Shown here in pieces: positions 34,540-44,700 of a stretch of 64,000 nucleotides of DNA. Numbering within the stretch: position 1 is the first letter of the stretch; every line of letters begins with the position of its first letter. This DNA comes from CADEFX01 sp963840425 (GTDB lineage: Bacteria > Pseudomonadota > Alphaproteobacteria > Rhizobiales > Hyphomicrobiaceae). The translations under genes and the position numbers were made by a program. Below the pieces are notes generated by a model. That model was not told where the DNA came from, searched no databases, and saw nothing but the letters and a program-made list of their open reading frames with translations. The stretch is taken from positions 589,571 to 653,570 of the forward strand of contig CAWIYZ010000033.1 in NCBI GenBank assembly GCA_963840425.1, given 5' to 3'.

Positions 34540-36504
34540 TCAGGCCCGGTCCTCGCCCGCGGCCTTCGAGCCGGCATCCTTCGCGCGCTGCGGATTGTCA
34601 TTGGAGGCTCGCCCGAGCACGCCGGCGCCGCGCTTGAGCAAACCGCCCAGGGAAGGCAAACCGGGTCCCTTCCCTTTCATCCACTTCTCGACGCCGAGGT
34701 TCTTCCAGAGGTGCACCTCGGTGCCGTTCTTGCGCATGATGGCGTACTGCTGCAGCAGAGACAGGATGTTGTTCCATGCCCAGTAGATCACCAGCCCGGA
34801 TGGGAACGACGCCAGCATGAAGGTGAACATCACCGGCATCCAGTTGAAGATCTTCTGCTGGATGGGATCGGGCTGCTGCGGGTTGAGCTGCATCTGCACC
34901 CACATCGTGATGCCCATGAGGATGGGCCACGCGCCGACGTGCAGGAACTCCGGCACCGCGAACGGCAACAGGCCGAAGAGATTGAACAGCGACGTCGGAT
35001 CGGGCGCGGACAGGTCCTTGATCCAACCGTAGAACGGCGCGTGGCGCATATCGATCGTGACGAACAGCACCTTGTAGAGCGCGAAGAACACCGGGATCTG
35101 CAGGACGATCGGCAGGCAGCCCGACATCGGGTTGATCTTCTGCTTCTGATACAGCGCCATCAGCTCCTGCTGCTGGCGCGCCCGGTCGTCCTTGTACTGC
35201 TCCCTCAGACGCTCCATGTCCGGCTGCAGCTTCTTCATCTTCGCCATGAACTCGTAGCTCTTGTTGGCGAGCGGGAAGAACGCCGCCTTGACGAGCACGG
35301 TGGTGGCCAGGATGGCCAGGCCGAACGGCGCCGTCAGGCCCATGCCGGCGAACAGGCCGGCCAGCCAGTTGATCAGGTGGAACAGCGGCTTGGTGATGAA
35401 GTAAAACCAGCCCCAGTCGATCAGTCGGTCGAACTTCTTGATGCCGTAGGTCTGCTCGTAGCCCTCGACGATATTGACCTGCTTGGCGCCGGCGAACAGC
35501 CGTCCTTCGGCCGTGGCCTTGCCGCCAGCCGGTACGGTCAGGGCCGTGCGCAGGTAGTCGGTCTGAAACGCCTCTTTCTGGTTGCCGTTCTTCTTGATGC
35601 CCGAGAAGTTGGCGCGGTACTCCGCACTCTGGTCCGGAACGAGAGCAGCGGCCCAGTATTTATCAGTGATGCCGAGCCAGCCGCCGGTGGCCTTGTCGAT
35701 GGTCTTGCCGCCGCCGTCCTTCAGCATGTCCGAGTAGGCGAACTCCTGCAGTCCGCTCTCCCCGATCACGCCGATCGGACCTTCGTGCAGGATGTAGAAA
35801 CCCTGAATGACCGGAGTACCCAGACGGTAGATCCGTGCATATGGAAACAGCGTGATGTCGGTGCCGGTCTTGTTCTCGACCTCGTCCTCGGTCGTGAACA
35901 TGTAGTTGGCATCGACGCTGATGCGGCGCTGGAACTTGAGGCCCTGCCCACCGTCCCACGTCAGCGTCACCGGCCGCTCCGGCGACAAGGTCGAGCCCGA
36001 TGCGACCTGCCAGACCGTATCGCGATCCGGCAGCTTCAGCGTCAATCCGGCGCCCGCGACCCAGCCCTGCTCGGCGAAATAGGGATCAGGCGAGTCGGCG
36101 GGAGAGAAGAGGACGACATTGGGGCTGGTCGGCTCGACCTTCTCGCGATACTTCGCCAGCACCAGATCATCGATGCGGCCGCCCTTGAGCGCAATCGATC
36201 CCTTCAGGCTCGGTGTCTCGACGGCGACTCGCGGCGAGGCTTTGAGCGCGGCATCGCGCGTCACGATCGGCGCTCCCGGCTGTGCCGCACCCGGCACTGG
36301 CGGCGCGCCCACACCAGGAGCTTGGCCGGGCACACCCTGGCTGGCCTGACCGGGCGCCGACTGCTGCGGGCGCTGCGTCTGCTGTTGGCGCGCGCGTTCC
36401 TGCTCCATCTTCGGACCGGCGTAGAACACCTGCCAGCCGAGGAGAACGGCAACCGACAATACAATAGCGAGTAGAAGATTTTTCTGGTTGTCGTCCTGCA
36501 TCAT
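34540..36504 (-). CDS. yidC: Membrane protein insertase YidC
   Basis: 654 aa starting at one of two tandem ATGs (MMQDDNQKNLLLAIVLSVAV). It has an N-terminal helix, a Pro/Gln-rich spacer, a periplasmic beta domain (residues about 80-380), and the insertase core with helices such as FGLAILATTVLVKAAFFPLA, MSGCLPIVLQIPVFFALYKV and a basic tail. YidC inserts membrane proteins alone or with Sec. The length is usual for alphaproteobacteria. It follows rnpA by about 30 bp in the usual order rpmH-rnpA-yidC-engB. Confidence 0.95.
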   Translation of the reverse strand: MMQDDNQKNLLLAIVLSVAVLLGWQVFYAGPKMEQERARQQQTQRPQQSAPGQASQGVPGQAPGVGAPPVPGAAQPGAPIVTRDAALKASPRVAVETPSLKGSIALKGGRIDDLVLAKYREKVEPTSPNVVLFSPADSPDPYFAEQGWVAGAGLTLKLPDRDTVWQVASGSTLSPERPVTLTWDGGQGLKFQRRISVDANYMFTTEDEVENKTGTDITLFPYARIYRLGTPVIQGFYILHEGPIGVIGESGLQEFAYSDMLKDGGGKTIDKATGGWLGITDKYWAAALVPDQSAEYRANFSGIKKNGNQKEAFQTDYLRTALTVPAGGKATAEGRLFAGAKQVNIVEGYEQTYGIKKFDRLIDWGWFYFITKPLFHLINWLAGLFAGMGLTAPFGLAILATTVLVKAAFFPLANKSYEFMAKMKKLQPDMERLREQYKDDRARQQQELMALYQKQKINPMSGCLPIVLQIPVFFALYKVLFVTIDMRHAPFYGWIKDLSAPDPTSLFNLFGLLPFAVPEFLHVGAWPILMGITMWVQMQLNPQQPDPIQQKIFNWMPVMFTFMLASFPSGLVIYWAWNNILSLLQQYAIMRKNGTEVHLWKNLGVEKWMKGKGPGLPSLGGLLKRGAGVLGRASNDNPQRAKDAGSKAAGEDRA

Positions 36505-36534
36505 GATGTGTTTTCCGTGCGCGCGAGCGCTCCT

Positions 36535-36981
36535 TCAGTTGCGTTCGTCGCCGCCGCGCGGCCTGATAGCCAGTCCGGGCGCGAGACGCGGCGTACCATC
36601 GGAGGTCCCGCCTACTTTGAACGGCTGTCCCCGATGCACCCGTCCGAAGGCCGTAGCCAGGTCGCGCTGCAACAGCGCGAACGGACAGGTGAATGCGCCA
36701 GCCCTTGCAATCAGTACATAGTCATGTCCCGGCCGCGCGAGCCCTGGTGGCAAGGCCCTGACAGCTTCCTTGAGCCGGCGCCGCACACGGTTCCTGACGA
36801 CGGCGCCGCCGATCTTCTTAGTTACCGTGAACCCGAAGCGGGGATCGTCCACCAAGCCGCCCTTTCCCTCCCGGGTTTCTGCGCGGGGCTTTGTTTCCAG
36901 CACCAGGGTCTGCGTCGACCAGCGCCCGCCGCCACGGATCCGAACGAACTCTGCCCTGCGCTTGAGCGTAACGATCCGCAT
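36535..36981 (-). CDS. rnpA: Ribonuclease P protein component
   Basis: 148 aa starting MRIVTLKRRAEFVRIRGGGR. The conserved RNR signature appears in NRVRRRLKEAVRALPP, with FGFTVTKKIGGAVVRN just before. RnpA assists the RNA subunit in maturing tRNA 5' ends. The start ATG at 36981 is chosen to match the family N-terminus; a longer in-frame extension upstream covers the rpmH gene and is not coding. It lies 65 bp after rpmH on the same strand. Confidence 0.92.
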   Translation of the reverse strand: MRIVTLKRRAEFVRIRGGGRWSTQTLVLETKPRAETREGKGGLVDDPRFGFTVTKKIGGAVVRNRVRRRLKEAVRALPPGLARPGHDYVLIARAGAFTCPFALLQRDLATAFGRVHRGQPFKVGGTSDGTPRLAPGLAIRPRGGDERN

Positions 36982-37046
36982 CGTCTCAGACGGGCAGGCG
37001 AATGGCGTATGTTGCCGCCGCCTGCGCCCTTGTTGACAGCCCGATG

Positions 37047-37181
37047 TCAGGCAGAGAGGCGCTTGCGCCCCTTGGCTCGGCGGCGAGCGATCACACGCGC
37101 GCCTCCCGGTGTGGCCATGCGCTTGCGGAACCCGTGCCTCCGCTTGCGCACAAGCCGGCTCGGCTGATAGGTCCGTTTCAC
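37047..37181 (-). CDS. rpmH: 50S ribosomal protein L34
   Basis: 44 aa with a GTG start: MKRTYQPSRLVRKRRHGF through ARVIARRRAKGRKRLSA. This is an essentially complete match to the short, highly basic L34 family. GGAG lies upstream of the GTG. It is the first gene of the rpmH-rnpA-yidC-engB order. Its short length makes it easy to miss in automated ORF calling. L34 is part of the large ribosomal subunit. Confidence 0.95.
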   Translation of the reverse strand: MKRTYQPSRLVRKRRHGFRKRMATPGGARVIARRRAKGRKRLSA

Positions 37182-37340
37182 CGCTCCAACTCCACTTCTG
37201 GCCGGAAATTACCGCCCCAGCTCGGAATTCATGACATAAGCACATGTGTCCGCCCGCACCCTGCGACGGTGCAGCGCGGCCACAACGGCTCTCAATCTGG
37301 GTGCGGCGCTTATAGGGGCCGCCACCAACCAAGTCAAATG

Positions 37341-37356
37341 CCCCAAAGAGTTGGGG
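37341..37356 (-). promoter_or_regulatory. Hairpin in the leader region of rpmH
   Basis: CCCCAA-AGAG-TTGGGG is a six-pair stem about 160 bp upstream of rpmH. It may lie in the rpmH leader transcript or serve as a short terminator for an unknown upstream unit. Its role is not known. The remainder of 37182-37547 has nothing else I recognise. Confidence 0.3.
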
Positions 37357-37547
37357 TTTGCTCGTCCATAACGGTTTTTCACACTCGGCTGCAATCGCAT
37401 CAACAGTGCTTGATGCGCCGTCCGAATTGCTCTGCTGCTTGCTATTTTGGGGTGGGGCATGGCCACCACGCACAGCCGGCGTGGAGGTCGAAGCAGAAAG
37501 CAAGTCCCTCCGATCGCGGAGTGCGGCTACGATTGGACGTGAGGACC

Positions 37548-38405
37548 ATGCCAGGTCACGACGGAAATTCAGAGGACGCGCCATTACATAGGGGGGCGCA
37601 AACGTTGCCGCAGCAGGGCACGACGCGGGGCAGGGGGCGTGCCTGGGCCAGACGTTGGGTTCCCCTCATTGCGCTCGGCGCGATCATGGCGCTGGTCTTT
37701 GCGATGGGCTGGCATCGACAGCTTACTCTCGAGAACATTGCTGCGCACAGGCAGACCCTCAAGTCATTTCTCTCCACGCACGCCGTGCTGGCGCCGCTGA
37801 TCTACGCGGCCATCTATACGGTCGTCGTTGCGCTTTCGCTCCCTGGCGCGCTCGCCCTGACATTGACCGGCGGCCTCCTGTTCGGCTGCCTCCTGGGCGG
37901 CACCCTCGCAGTGATAGCCGCAACCTCGGGCGCAACCGTCGTTTTCCTGATCGCGAGATCGAGCCTCGGCGACGCATTGACGCACAAGGCCGGACCCTGG
38001 CTCGCCAAGCTCCGTGCCGGCTTTCAGAAGGATGCGCTCAGCTATCTCTTGTTCCTGCGTCTCGTCCCCGCCTTTCCGTTCTGGCTCGTCAACCTGGCGC
38101 CCGCCCTGCTAGGCATTCCGCTCAAGACCTACGTGATCGGCACCTTCATCGGCATCCTGCCAGGCACCTTCGCCTTCGCCTCCGCCGGCGCTGGGCTCGA
38201 CAGCATCATCGCCGCAGCCAAGGCGGAGCATGCGGCGTGCGTGACCGCCAAGGGCGCGCAGCTCTGCACGCTGCACATCAACGCCGGATCACTGGTCACC
38301 AAAGAGCTGCTGCTTGCATTTGTGCTATTAGGTTTCATCGCCTTGATTCCGACCGTCCTCAAGAGGTGGAGAGCGCGCAATGCAGCGGTCCAGCCTGGTT
38401 GCTGA
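37548..38405 (+). CDS. TVP38/TMEM64 family membrane protein
   Basis: 285 aa starting MPGHDGNSEDAPLHRGAQTL. After a charged N-terminus come about six helices (WVPLIALGAIMALVFAMGWH; APLIYAAIYTVVVALSLPGA). SLPGALALTLTGGLLFGCLL and LFLRLVPAFPFWLVNLAPAL are typical of the VTT (SNARE-associated) domain. Members are inner-membrane proteins of uncertain role. Its end overlaps the start of the disulfide reductase gene by 26 bp, a pairing I recall from many proteobacterial genomes. Confidence 0.85.
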   Translation: MPGHDGNSEDAPLHRGAQTLPQQGTTRGRGRAWARRWVPLIALGAIMALVFAMGWHRQLTLENIAAHRQTLKSFLSTHAVLAPLIYAAIYTVVVALSLPGALALTLTGGLLFGCLLGGTLAVIAATSGATVVFLIARSSLGDALTHKAGPWLAKLRAGFQKDALSYLLFLRLVPAFPFWLVNLAPALLGIPLKTYVIGTFIGILPGTFAFASAGAGLDSIIAAAKAEHAACVTAKGAQLCTLHINAGSLVTKELLLAFVLLGFIALIPTVLKRWRARNAAVQPGC

Positions 38406-39873
38406 CAACACCATCGGCGCACACGCGCCGTTGGCCGACGCTACATTCAGCGACGATATCCGCGCCGATCTGTGCATCATCGGCGCGGGCTCCGGCGGCC
38501 TGTCGGTGGCGGCCTCCACCGTGCAGCTCGGCCTCAAGGTCGTGCTGATCGAGAAGCACAAGATGGGTGGTGACTGCCTCAACTACGGCTGCGTCCCCTC
38601 CAAGGCGCTGATCGCGGCAGGGCGGCGCGCGCATCTCATGCGCACGAGCGGCGCCTTCGGCATCACGCCCGTTGCACCCGCAATCGACCATGCCGCCGTG
38701 CAGGCGCACGTGCGCAGCGTCATCGCCGCCATCGCCCCCAACGATTCGGTCGAGCGCTTTACCGGTCTCGGCGTGCAGGTCATCCAGGCCGCCGCCGCTT
38801 TCCTGGACAAGAGCACCGTCGTCGCCGGCGACAAGCGCATCAAGGCGCATCGCTTCGTCATCGCCACCGGCTCCTCGCCAGCCATTCCGCCGATCCCGGG
38901 CCTCGACAGCATCCCCTGTTTCACGAACGAGACGATCTTCGACAACCAGCAGAGGCTCGACGATCTGATCGTCATTGGCGGCGGCCCCATTGGCCTGGAG
39001 CTCGCCCAGGCGCACCTGCGGCTCGGCAGCCGGGTCACCGTGCTCGAGGCCTTGAAGGCGCTCGGCAAGGACGACCCTGAGCTCTCCGACGTGGTGCTGG
39101 CCCGTCTTCGCTTCGAGGGCATCGACGTGCGCGAGGGCGCCAAGGTCGAGCGCGTCGACCCGCTCCCTGGCCGCGGCGTCCGCTTAACCATCGCGACGGC
39201 GGCCGGCACCGAAGTGTTGGACGGCAGTCATATCCTTGTGGCGACGGGCCGCAGGCCAAACGTGCAGGACTTGAACCTGGAGGCGGCGGGCATCAAGTAC
39301 GACCGGCGCGGCATCCAGGTGAACAAAGGTCTCGTGACGTCCAACTCCCGCGTATTCGCGATCGGTGACGTGGTCGGGGGACCTCAGTTCACCCACATGG
39401 CCAACTATCACGCCGGCATCGTGTTCCGGCGCGCCCTCTTTCGCCTGCCCGCCAAAGTGCGCGACGATCACATCCCCTGGGTCACATTCACCGACCCGGA
39501 GCTGGCCCAGATCGGCCTGAACGAGCAGGCCGCGCGCGAGCGGCACGGCAGTATCAACGTCTATCGCTGGCCCTACCATGAGAACGACCGCGCGCAGGCC
39601 GAGCGGGCGACGCAGGGCTTCGTCAAGGTGGTGACCGACAAGAAGGGTCGCATTCTCGGCGCCAGCATCGTCGGCGAGCACGCCGGCGAATTGATCCAGA
39701 TCTGGTCGCTCGCCGTATCGCAAGGGCTCAAGATCACGGCCATGACGCAATGGGTTTCGCCCTACCCGACCCTGGGTGAGATCAACAAGCGGGCGGCGAT
39801 GGGGTATTATGCGTTGGCAGCCGGCAATCCGCTGGTGCGCAAGGTGGTGAGGCTGCTGCGCAAGCTCGGCTAG
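38380..39873 (+). CDS. FAD-dependent pyridine nucleotide-disulfide oxidoreductase (mercuric reductase-like)
   Basis: 497 aa. FAD motif ADLCIIGAGSGGLSVAASTV, redox-active Cys pair GGDCLNYGCVPSKAL, NAD motif DLIVIGGGPIGLELAQAH, and VFAIGDVVGGPQFTH. The C-terminal VSPYPTLGEINKRAAM replaces the HxHPTxxE end of lipoamide dehydrogenases, as in the TVP38-associated flavoproteins. It lacks the C-terminal vicinal Cys of true mercuric reductase, so Hg(II) reduction is unproven. The start overlaps the upstream TVP38 gene. Its TAG stop lies in the CTAG end of a family A palindrome. Confidence 0.83.
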   Translation: MQRSSLVADNTIGAHAPLADATFSDDIRADLCIIGAGSGGLSVAASTVQLGLKVVLIEKHKMGGDCLNYGCVPSKALIAAGRRAHLMRTSGAFGITPVAPAIDHAAVQAHVRSVIAAIAPNDSVERFTGLGVQVIQAAAAFLDKSTVVAGDKRIKAHRFVIATGSSPAIPPIPGLDSIPCFTNETIFDNQQRLDDLIVIGGGPIGLELAQAHLRLGSRVTVLEALKALGKDDPELSDVVLARLRFEGIDVREGAKVERVDPLPGRGVRLTIATAAGTEVLDGSHILVATGRRPNVQDLNLEAAGIKYDRRGIQVNKGLVTSNSRVFAIGDVVGGPQFTHMANYHAGIVFRRALFRLPAKVRDDHIPWVTFTDPELAQIGLNEQAARERHGSINVYRWPYHENDRAQAERATQGFVKVVTDKKGRILGASIVGEHAGELIQIWSLAVSQGLKITAMTQWVSPYPTLGEINKRAAMGYYALAAGNPLVRKVVRLLRKLG

Positions 39874-40033
39874 TGCGATGATCGAGAAATTCGCCAGAAT
39901 TCGCGGCTTGGCTATTAGCGAATTTCTCGATCTGAATCGCAGTGGCACCGTAAACTTGCCAGTGTCCTTTCGATCGCGAAGTTCGTTCAGCCCCTGCTGC
40001 AAGATCCGACGAACTGCGCGATCGGGACACTAG
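39870..40033. repeat. CTAG-bounded palindromes, families A (39870-39942) and B (39959-40033)
   Basis: Second copy of the A+B arrangement seen at 9441-9604: CTAGTGCGATGATCGAGAAA ... AATTTCTCGATCTGAATCGC, then CAGTGTCCTTTCGATCGCG ... GCGCGATCGGGACACTAG. The A and B copies have diverged slightly at their inner arms. The pair fills the gap between the disulfide reductase and the sensor kinase. Confidence 0.82.
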
Positions 40034-40054
40034 CGAACGGCTCGAGGACCCGTA

Positions 40055-41548
40055 TTGGACCAGAAGGTCGAACCTGCAGAACTCCCGGCACGGGCGCCGG
40101 GACCGCTCGCAGGCGCGGTTGCGGGCGCGCCCGTGCTCGCGCGCGGCCTGGGCTTGTCCGCCAAGCTGCTGCTGCTCACCCTCCTGTTCGTCATGCTGGC
40201 GGAAGTGCTCATCTTCGTGCCGTCCGTCGCGAACTTCCGCATCAACTGGCTCAACGACCGCTTGACGGCGGCGCAGCTCGCGTCGCTGGCGGCGGAGGCC
40301 TCGCCCAACGGCGACGTGCCTCAGATGCTGCGCAACGAGCTACTGCGCACGGCGCAGGTCAGAGCGGTGGCGCTCAAGCGCAACGATCAGCGCCAGCTCA
40401 TTCTCAATTCCGATACGCCGATGGCCATCGACGCGAGCTACGATCTATCGCCATCGACGGCGGCGAGCTCCGGCATCTTGGGCCGTATCGGCGTGATCTG
40501 GGACGCGCTCGAGGTCATGTTCGGCAGCGGCACACGAACGCTGCGCATCGTCGGCAGCCCTGGCGGCGGCGCCGGCGACTTGATCGAGGTGGTCTTGCCC
40601 GAGGCGCCGCTCAAGACGGCCATGGTGCGTTTCGGCCTCAACATCCTCGCCCTTTCCGTCATCATCTCCATCATTACCGCCGCCCTGGTCTACCTCGCGC
40701 TGAATAATCTGCTCGTGCGCCCCATGATGCGAATCGCCGACAACATGCAGCGCTTCAGCAGACATCCGGAGGACGCCAGCCGCATCATCATCCCCACCGG
40801 GCGCGGCGACGAGCTCGGCACGGCCGAGCGCGAGCTGGCGCACATGCAGACCGAGCTGTCCCTGCTCCTGCACCAGAAGAGCCGGCTGGCGGCACTCGGC
40901 CTGGCCGTGAGCAAGATCAATCACGACCTGCGCAACATGCTGGCGAGCGCGCAGCTCCTGTCCGACCGGCTGGCTTCGATCCCCGACGCAACGGTGCAGC
41001 GCTTCGCGCCCAAGCTCATCGCCTCGCTCGACCGCGCCATTGCGCTGTGCAACGACACGCTGCGCTTCGGCCGGGCGGAGGAAGCCGCGCCGCACCGCGA
41101 GCCGATGCTGCTGCTGCCGCTCGTGGCCGAGGTCGCCGATAGCCTCGGGCTGCCGCGCGAGGACATGGTCGCCTGGCAGGCTGAGATCGATGCAGCGCTG
41201 CGCGTCGATGCCGACCGCGACCAGCTCTACCGCGTTCTGTCCAATCTGGCGCGCAACGCCGTGCAGGCGATCGAGTCGTCCGGCCGCGGCTCCATTACCG
41301 TGGTGGCGCGGCGCAACACACAGCGCGTGCACATCGTCATCAGCGACGACGGGCCGGGCGTGCCGCCGCGCGCACGCGAGCATCTGTTTCAGGCCTTCCA
41401 GGGCTCGACGCGTCGCGGTGGCACAGGACTGGGCCTGGCCATCGCGCACGAGATCATTGCGGCGCACGGAGGTACGGTGCGTCTCCTCGACACGCCTCGG
41501 GGCGCCGCCTTCGAGATCGAGATTCCGGATCGCGACGGTCCGCGCTGA
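40055..41548 (+). CDS. Sensor histidine kinase
   Basis: About 497 aa from a TTG start (MDQKVEPAELPARAPG). Two membrane helices (LSAKLLLLTLLFVMLAEVLI and LNILALSVIISIITAALVYL) frame a periplasmic domain of about 140 residues; then a HAMP-like linker, a dimerisation/H-box KINHDLRNMLASAQLLSDR, N-box LSNLARNAVQAIES, and ATP boxes DDGPGVPPRAREHLF and GGTGLGLAIAHEI. It autophosphorylates on His and signals to a response regulator, none of which is adjacent. The start is uncertain because a palindromic repeat ends 21 bp upstream and may have replaced the original leader. Confidence 0.8.
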   Translation: MDQKVEPAELPARAPGPLAGAVAGAPVLARGLGLSAKLLLLTLLFVMLAEVLIFVPSVANFRINWLNDRLTAAQLASLAAEASPNGDVPQMLRNELLRTAQVRAVALKRNDQRQLILNSDTPMAIDASYDLSPSTAASSGILGRIGVIWDALEVMFGSGTRTLRIVGSPGGGAGDLIEVVLPEAPLKTAMVRFGLNILALSVIISIITAALVYLALNNLLVRPMMRIADNMQRFSRHPEDASRIIIPTGRGDELGTAERELAHMQTELSLLLHQKSRLAALGLAVSKINHDLRNMLASAQLLSDRLASIPDATVQRFAPKLIASLDRAIALCNDTLRFGRAEEAAPHREPMLLLPLVAEVADSLGLPREDMVAWQAEIDAALRVDADRDQLYRVLSNLARNAVQAIESSGRGSITVVARRNTQRVHIVISDDGPGVPPRAREHLFQAFQGSTRRGGTGLGLAIAHEIIAAHGGTVRLLDTPRGAAFEIEIPDRDGPR

Positions 41549-41740
41549 CGCGGCAGCGCGACTTTCCTCGTTGCCGGCGCGCAACACGAAAGCCTCATAA
41601 CACCGTCCGGAGCTCCTCACGCGGCGATGGGTCATTGTTCCATCGCCCCAGCACGGCCATTCTGACGCCCGAGCCATTCCAACTTTCCGCAGCGTTGCGA
41701 GAGCGAAGTTTTTTTCGCAGGTGCGTGACGGAGACCTGCC

Positions 41741-44700
41741 TTGAAGCGAGTGATTTTGTGCCTGGACGGCACCTGGAATAATGATGCCGCGCCCGCGACA
41801 CGGACGAACGTCTTCAAGCTGCATCACGCCATCGCCAAGACCGACGACAAGGGCATCCAGCAAGCATCCGCAGTACATCGCCGGCATTGCCTCGATCCAG
41901 GGCGAGACGGCGCAATTCCTGAAAGGTGCGATCGGCTACGGCATCGAGGAGCGGATCAAGGAAGCCTACGAGCGGCTCGTCGAGAGCTACGCAGCCGGCG
42001 ACGAAATTTTTCTTTTCGGATTCTCGCGCGGCGCCTTCGAGGCGCGCAGCCTGGCCGCCTTCATCACCCTCTTCGGCGTTGCCAAAGCAACAGGGGGCTC
42101 TCGCTTTCGACAAGGCGTGGTCGCTCTATCGCACGCCGCCTCGACGACGCAACGAGGCCGTGCTGGCCGAGCTTCGCTCCGCGTCGCACTATCCCGTGCG
42201 CATCAAGTGCATCGGCGTGTGGGACACGGTCGGAAACATCGGCAATCCGTTCTACTCGGGTGGCTTCATCGGCCGCATGTTCAAGTTCCACGACACTGCG
42301 CCTTGCCGACACGATCGACGTCGCACTGCATGCGCTCGCCATCGACGAGATGCGTGGCCCGTTCCGGCCGTCGCTGTGGTCCATGCCGAGGGGTCAGACA
42401 CTTCCTGAGCATCAGCACGTCGAGCAGGTCTGGTTCGCCGGCAGCCACTGCGATGTCGGAGGGGGCTTTCGCGAGACGGCGCTGTCCGACGTGGCGCTGC
42501 TGTGGATGGCCGAGCGCGTGACGGCAACAACCGGTCTCGCCTTCGACAAGGACGTGCTGGCCGGACTGGCGCGGCCCGATCCGCTCGGCGCCCAGCATTT
42601 GTCGGCGACCGGCTCGATTTTCCGCTGGAGCAAGGTCTTCCCGTTCATCCGGCTGGTGAAGCAGGCCGTGGCCGCCATACCGCCGCTGCGCCGGATGCTG
42701 ATCGGCACCTGGCGCACGGGCAAGCTCCCGCGCGGCCAGGTGGTCGTCAACGAGAGCATCCACGACAGCGTCGTCCAGCGGTTCGGGCAGAAGGTGATCG
42801 AACTGCGCGACGGCCGCTCGCACATGATCACCTACCGTCCGCGCAATCTCGTGCCCGTCGCGCCCGAGCCGCGCGCACCAGGCCGCGAAAGCCGGCGTCG
42901 GCCAGAAACCGCGAAGGGTCAAGGTCTTCACGGTCCACGGCACGTTCGATCATGGCGCCGGCTGGGACAACTGGGAGGCCGAGGACGACAAGAGCAAGAA
43001 GACCCCAGCCTTCATCAACCGGCTGAGCCAGCAGCTACGCGAGCACGGCGTGGCGCTCGATGAGCTGGACCACACGCAGTACGACTGGTCCGGCGGCAAC
43101 AGTCACGAGGAGCGCCGCACCGCGGCGATCGGCCTCAAGAAGCTGATCGAGGCCGAGCTCAGCAAGCCGTACGCCGCGTCACGGCAAGGACTACTACGAC
43201 GCCGTCTACATCGTCGGGCACAGTCACGGCGGGACGATCTCCCGTCTCGCCATGAACCTGTGGGACAAGGGCGCACGACTACTACGATCCCGTCTCGAGC
43301 AAAGACCGCGACGAGTTCCAGCACGACGACCAGTGCCCGACATGCCTGCGGACCCGCAACGGCAAGGTCGGCCCCAGCAGCGTGCCGTCGCCCCGATGGC
43401 GTGATCACCTTCGGCAGTCCATTCGTCACGTTCGAGAAGCGGCGATGGGGTCTGCTCACGGCATACATCGGCGCGTGGGTGTTCCGCATCCTGTCGCTCA
43501 TCCCCGCGGCGGCGCTTTATGCGGTCTACAAAATGGACCTCATGCCTGTGCTGGTCGCGATCTCGCTGCCGGACTGGGTGGAGCTCGGTCTCAACCTGGG
43601 CTTACCGTTGGGCCTCTACTGGCTGGTCGCCAGCTATCTGCCGCGGGCGATACTCGGCCCGATCGAGCGATGGTTCGGCAAGGGCAGCGCGCTCTTTGCC
43701 ATGGCCGCCGCCTTCCAGGCAATCAAGCTCACCACCATTGCCGGGCTCGCTGTCTACTACGTCGCATACGTGATCGGCGGATGGCCGAAGCGCTGCCCAG
43801 TGGCTTCCGTTTCTGGGTAGCGAGGCGATCCAGGCGTGGATCTGGTGGTCGATCCCGTTCGTCGTGTTCTGGCTCCTGGCCGTCACCTTGCCTGGCCGCC
43901 TGCTCGCGTGGATGCGCCGCCAGGTCGTCGCGCTGAAAGAAAGCCTGCCGAAGAAGTACGATCCCGGCGAGGACCGGCCGGTGCCGTACCTGAGCTATCT
44001 GACGCTCGGGCGACGAGGCCAGACTGCACCTGAGAACCTTCGGCTTCATCACGTGGCTCGTTCAGACGCTGGGCCTGGCTGCGGTCAGCGTCATGGCCTT
44101 CGCCATCGTCCTGGTGCCGCTCATTGCCATCGAGGTCCTGACGTATTTTCTCTCCGAAGGCGGCAGTCTGCTCGGCCGCGTCGGGCTTTCGCCGCTGAGC
44201 TCGGAACGCGCGCTCCAGGATCGTTTCATCACGATGATGGACTGGATGACCTTCTTCCCGTCGCTGTTCTGGTCGGGGCTCATGGGCTACTCGGCGCAAG
44301 CTCAATCTCGGTGCTGTCGAGCACAATCACGCCGTCGTCGGTACATGCCCGGCGCCATGGTCGCCGCGATCGCCATCATTTTCCTGCTGTTGATGCCGGT
44401 GGTGCTGCTCCTGCTCGGCATCGCCTATCTGGTGAGCCTGCGCCTGCGCGGCTCCGGCCTGGTGTTCGGCAGCGAGAAGCTTCGCGTGGACAATGGCGAA
44501 CCACATCGCCATCACGCCGTACGCGAACGAGAACACCTCCTGCGCAGGATTTTCTGGCGGCGGATGCCTGGTGGCGCCGGGAGATGCGCACTGCTACTAC
44601 TACAAGAGCGACCGGGTGATCGAGGACGTCGCCAGCTACATCGCCGACTGGAGCAAGCATGCGCCGACGCCCACCTGGCCCATCGGCGCCTGGACGGCCG

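Noticed and set aside
37182..37547. Replication origin near rpmH
   Set aside because: rpmH is near oriC in some bacteria, but no dnaA gene and no cluster of DnaA boxes is seen here.
36982..37584. Long N-terminal extension of rnpA
   Set aside because: The frame stays open upstream but covers rpmH on the same strand in another frame and has no family similarity.
38380..39873. Mercury resistance operon
   Set aside because: The reductase lacks the C-terminal vicinal cysteines of MerA and no merR, merT or merP is adjacent.
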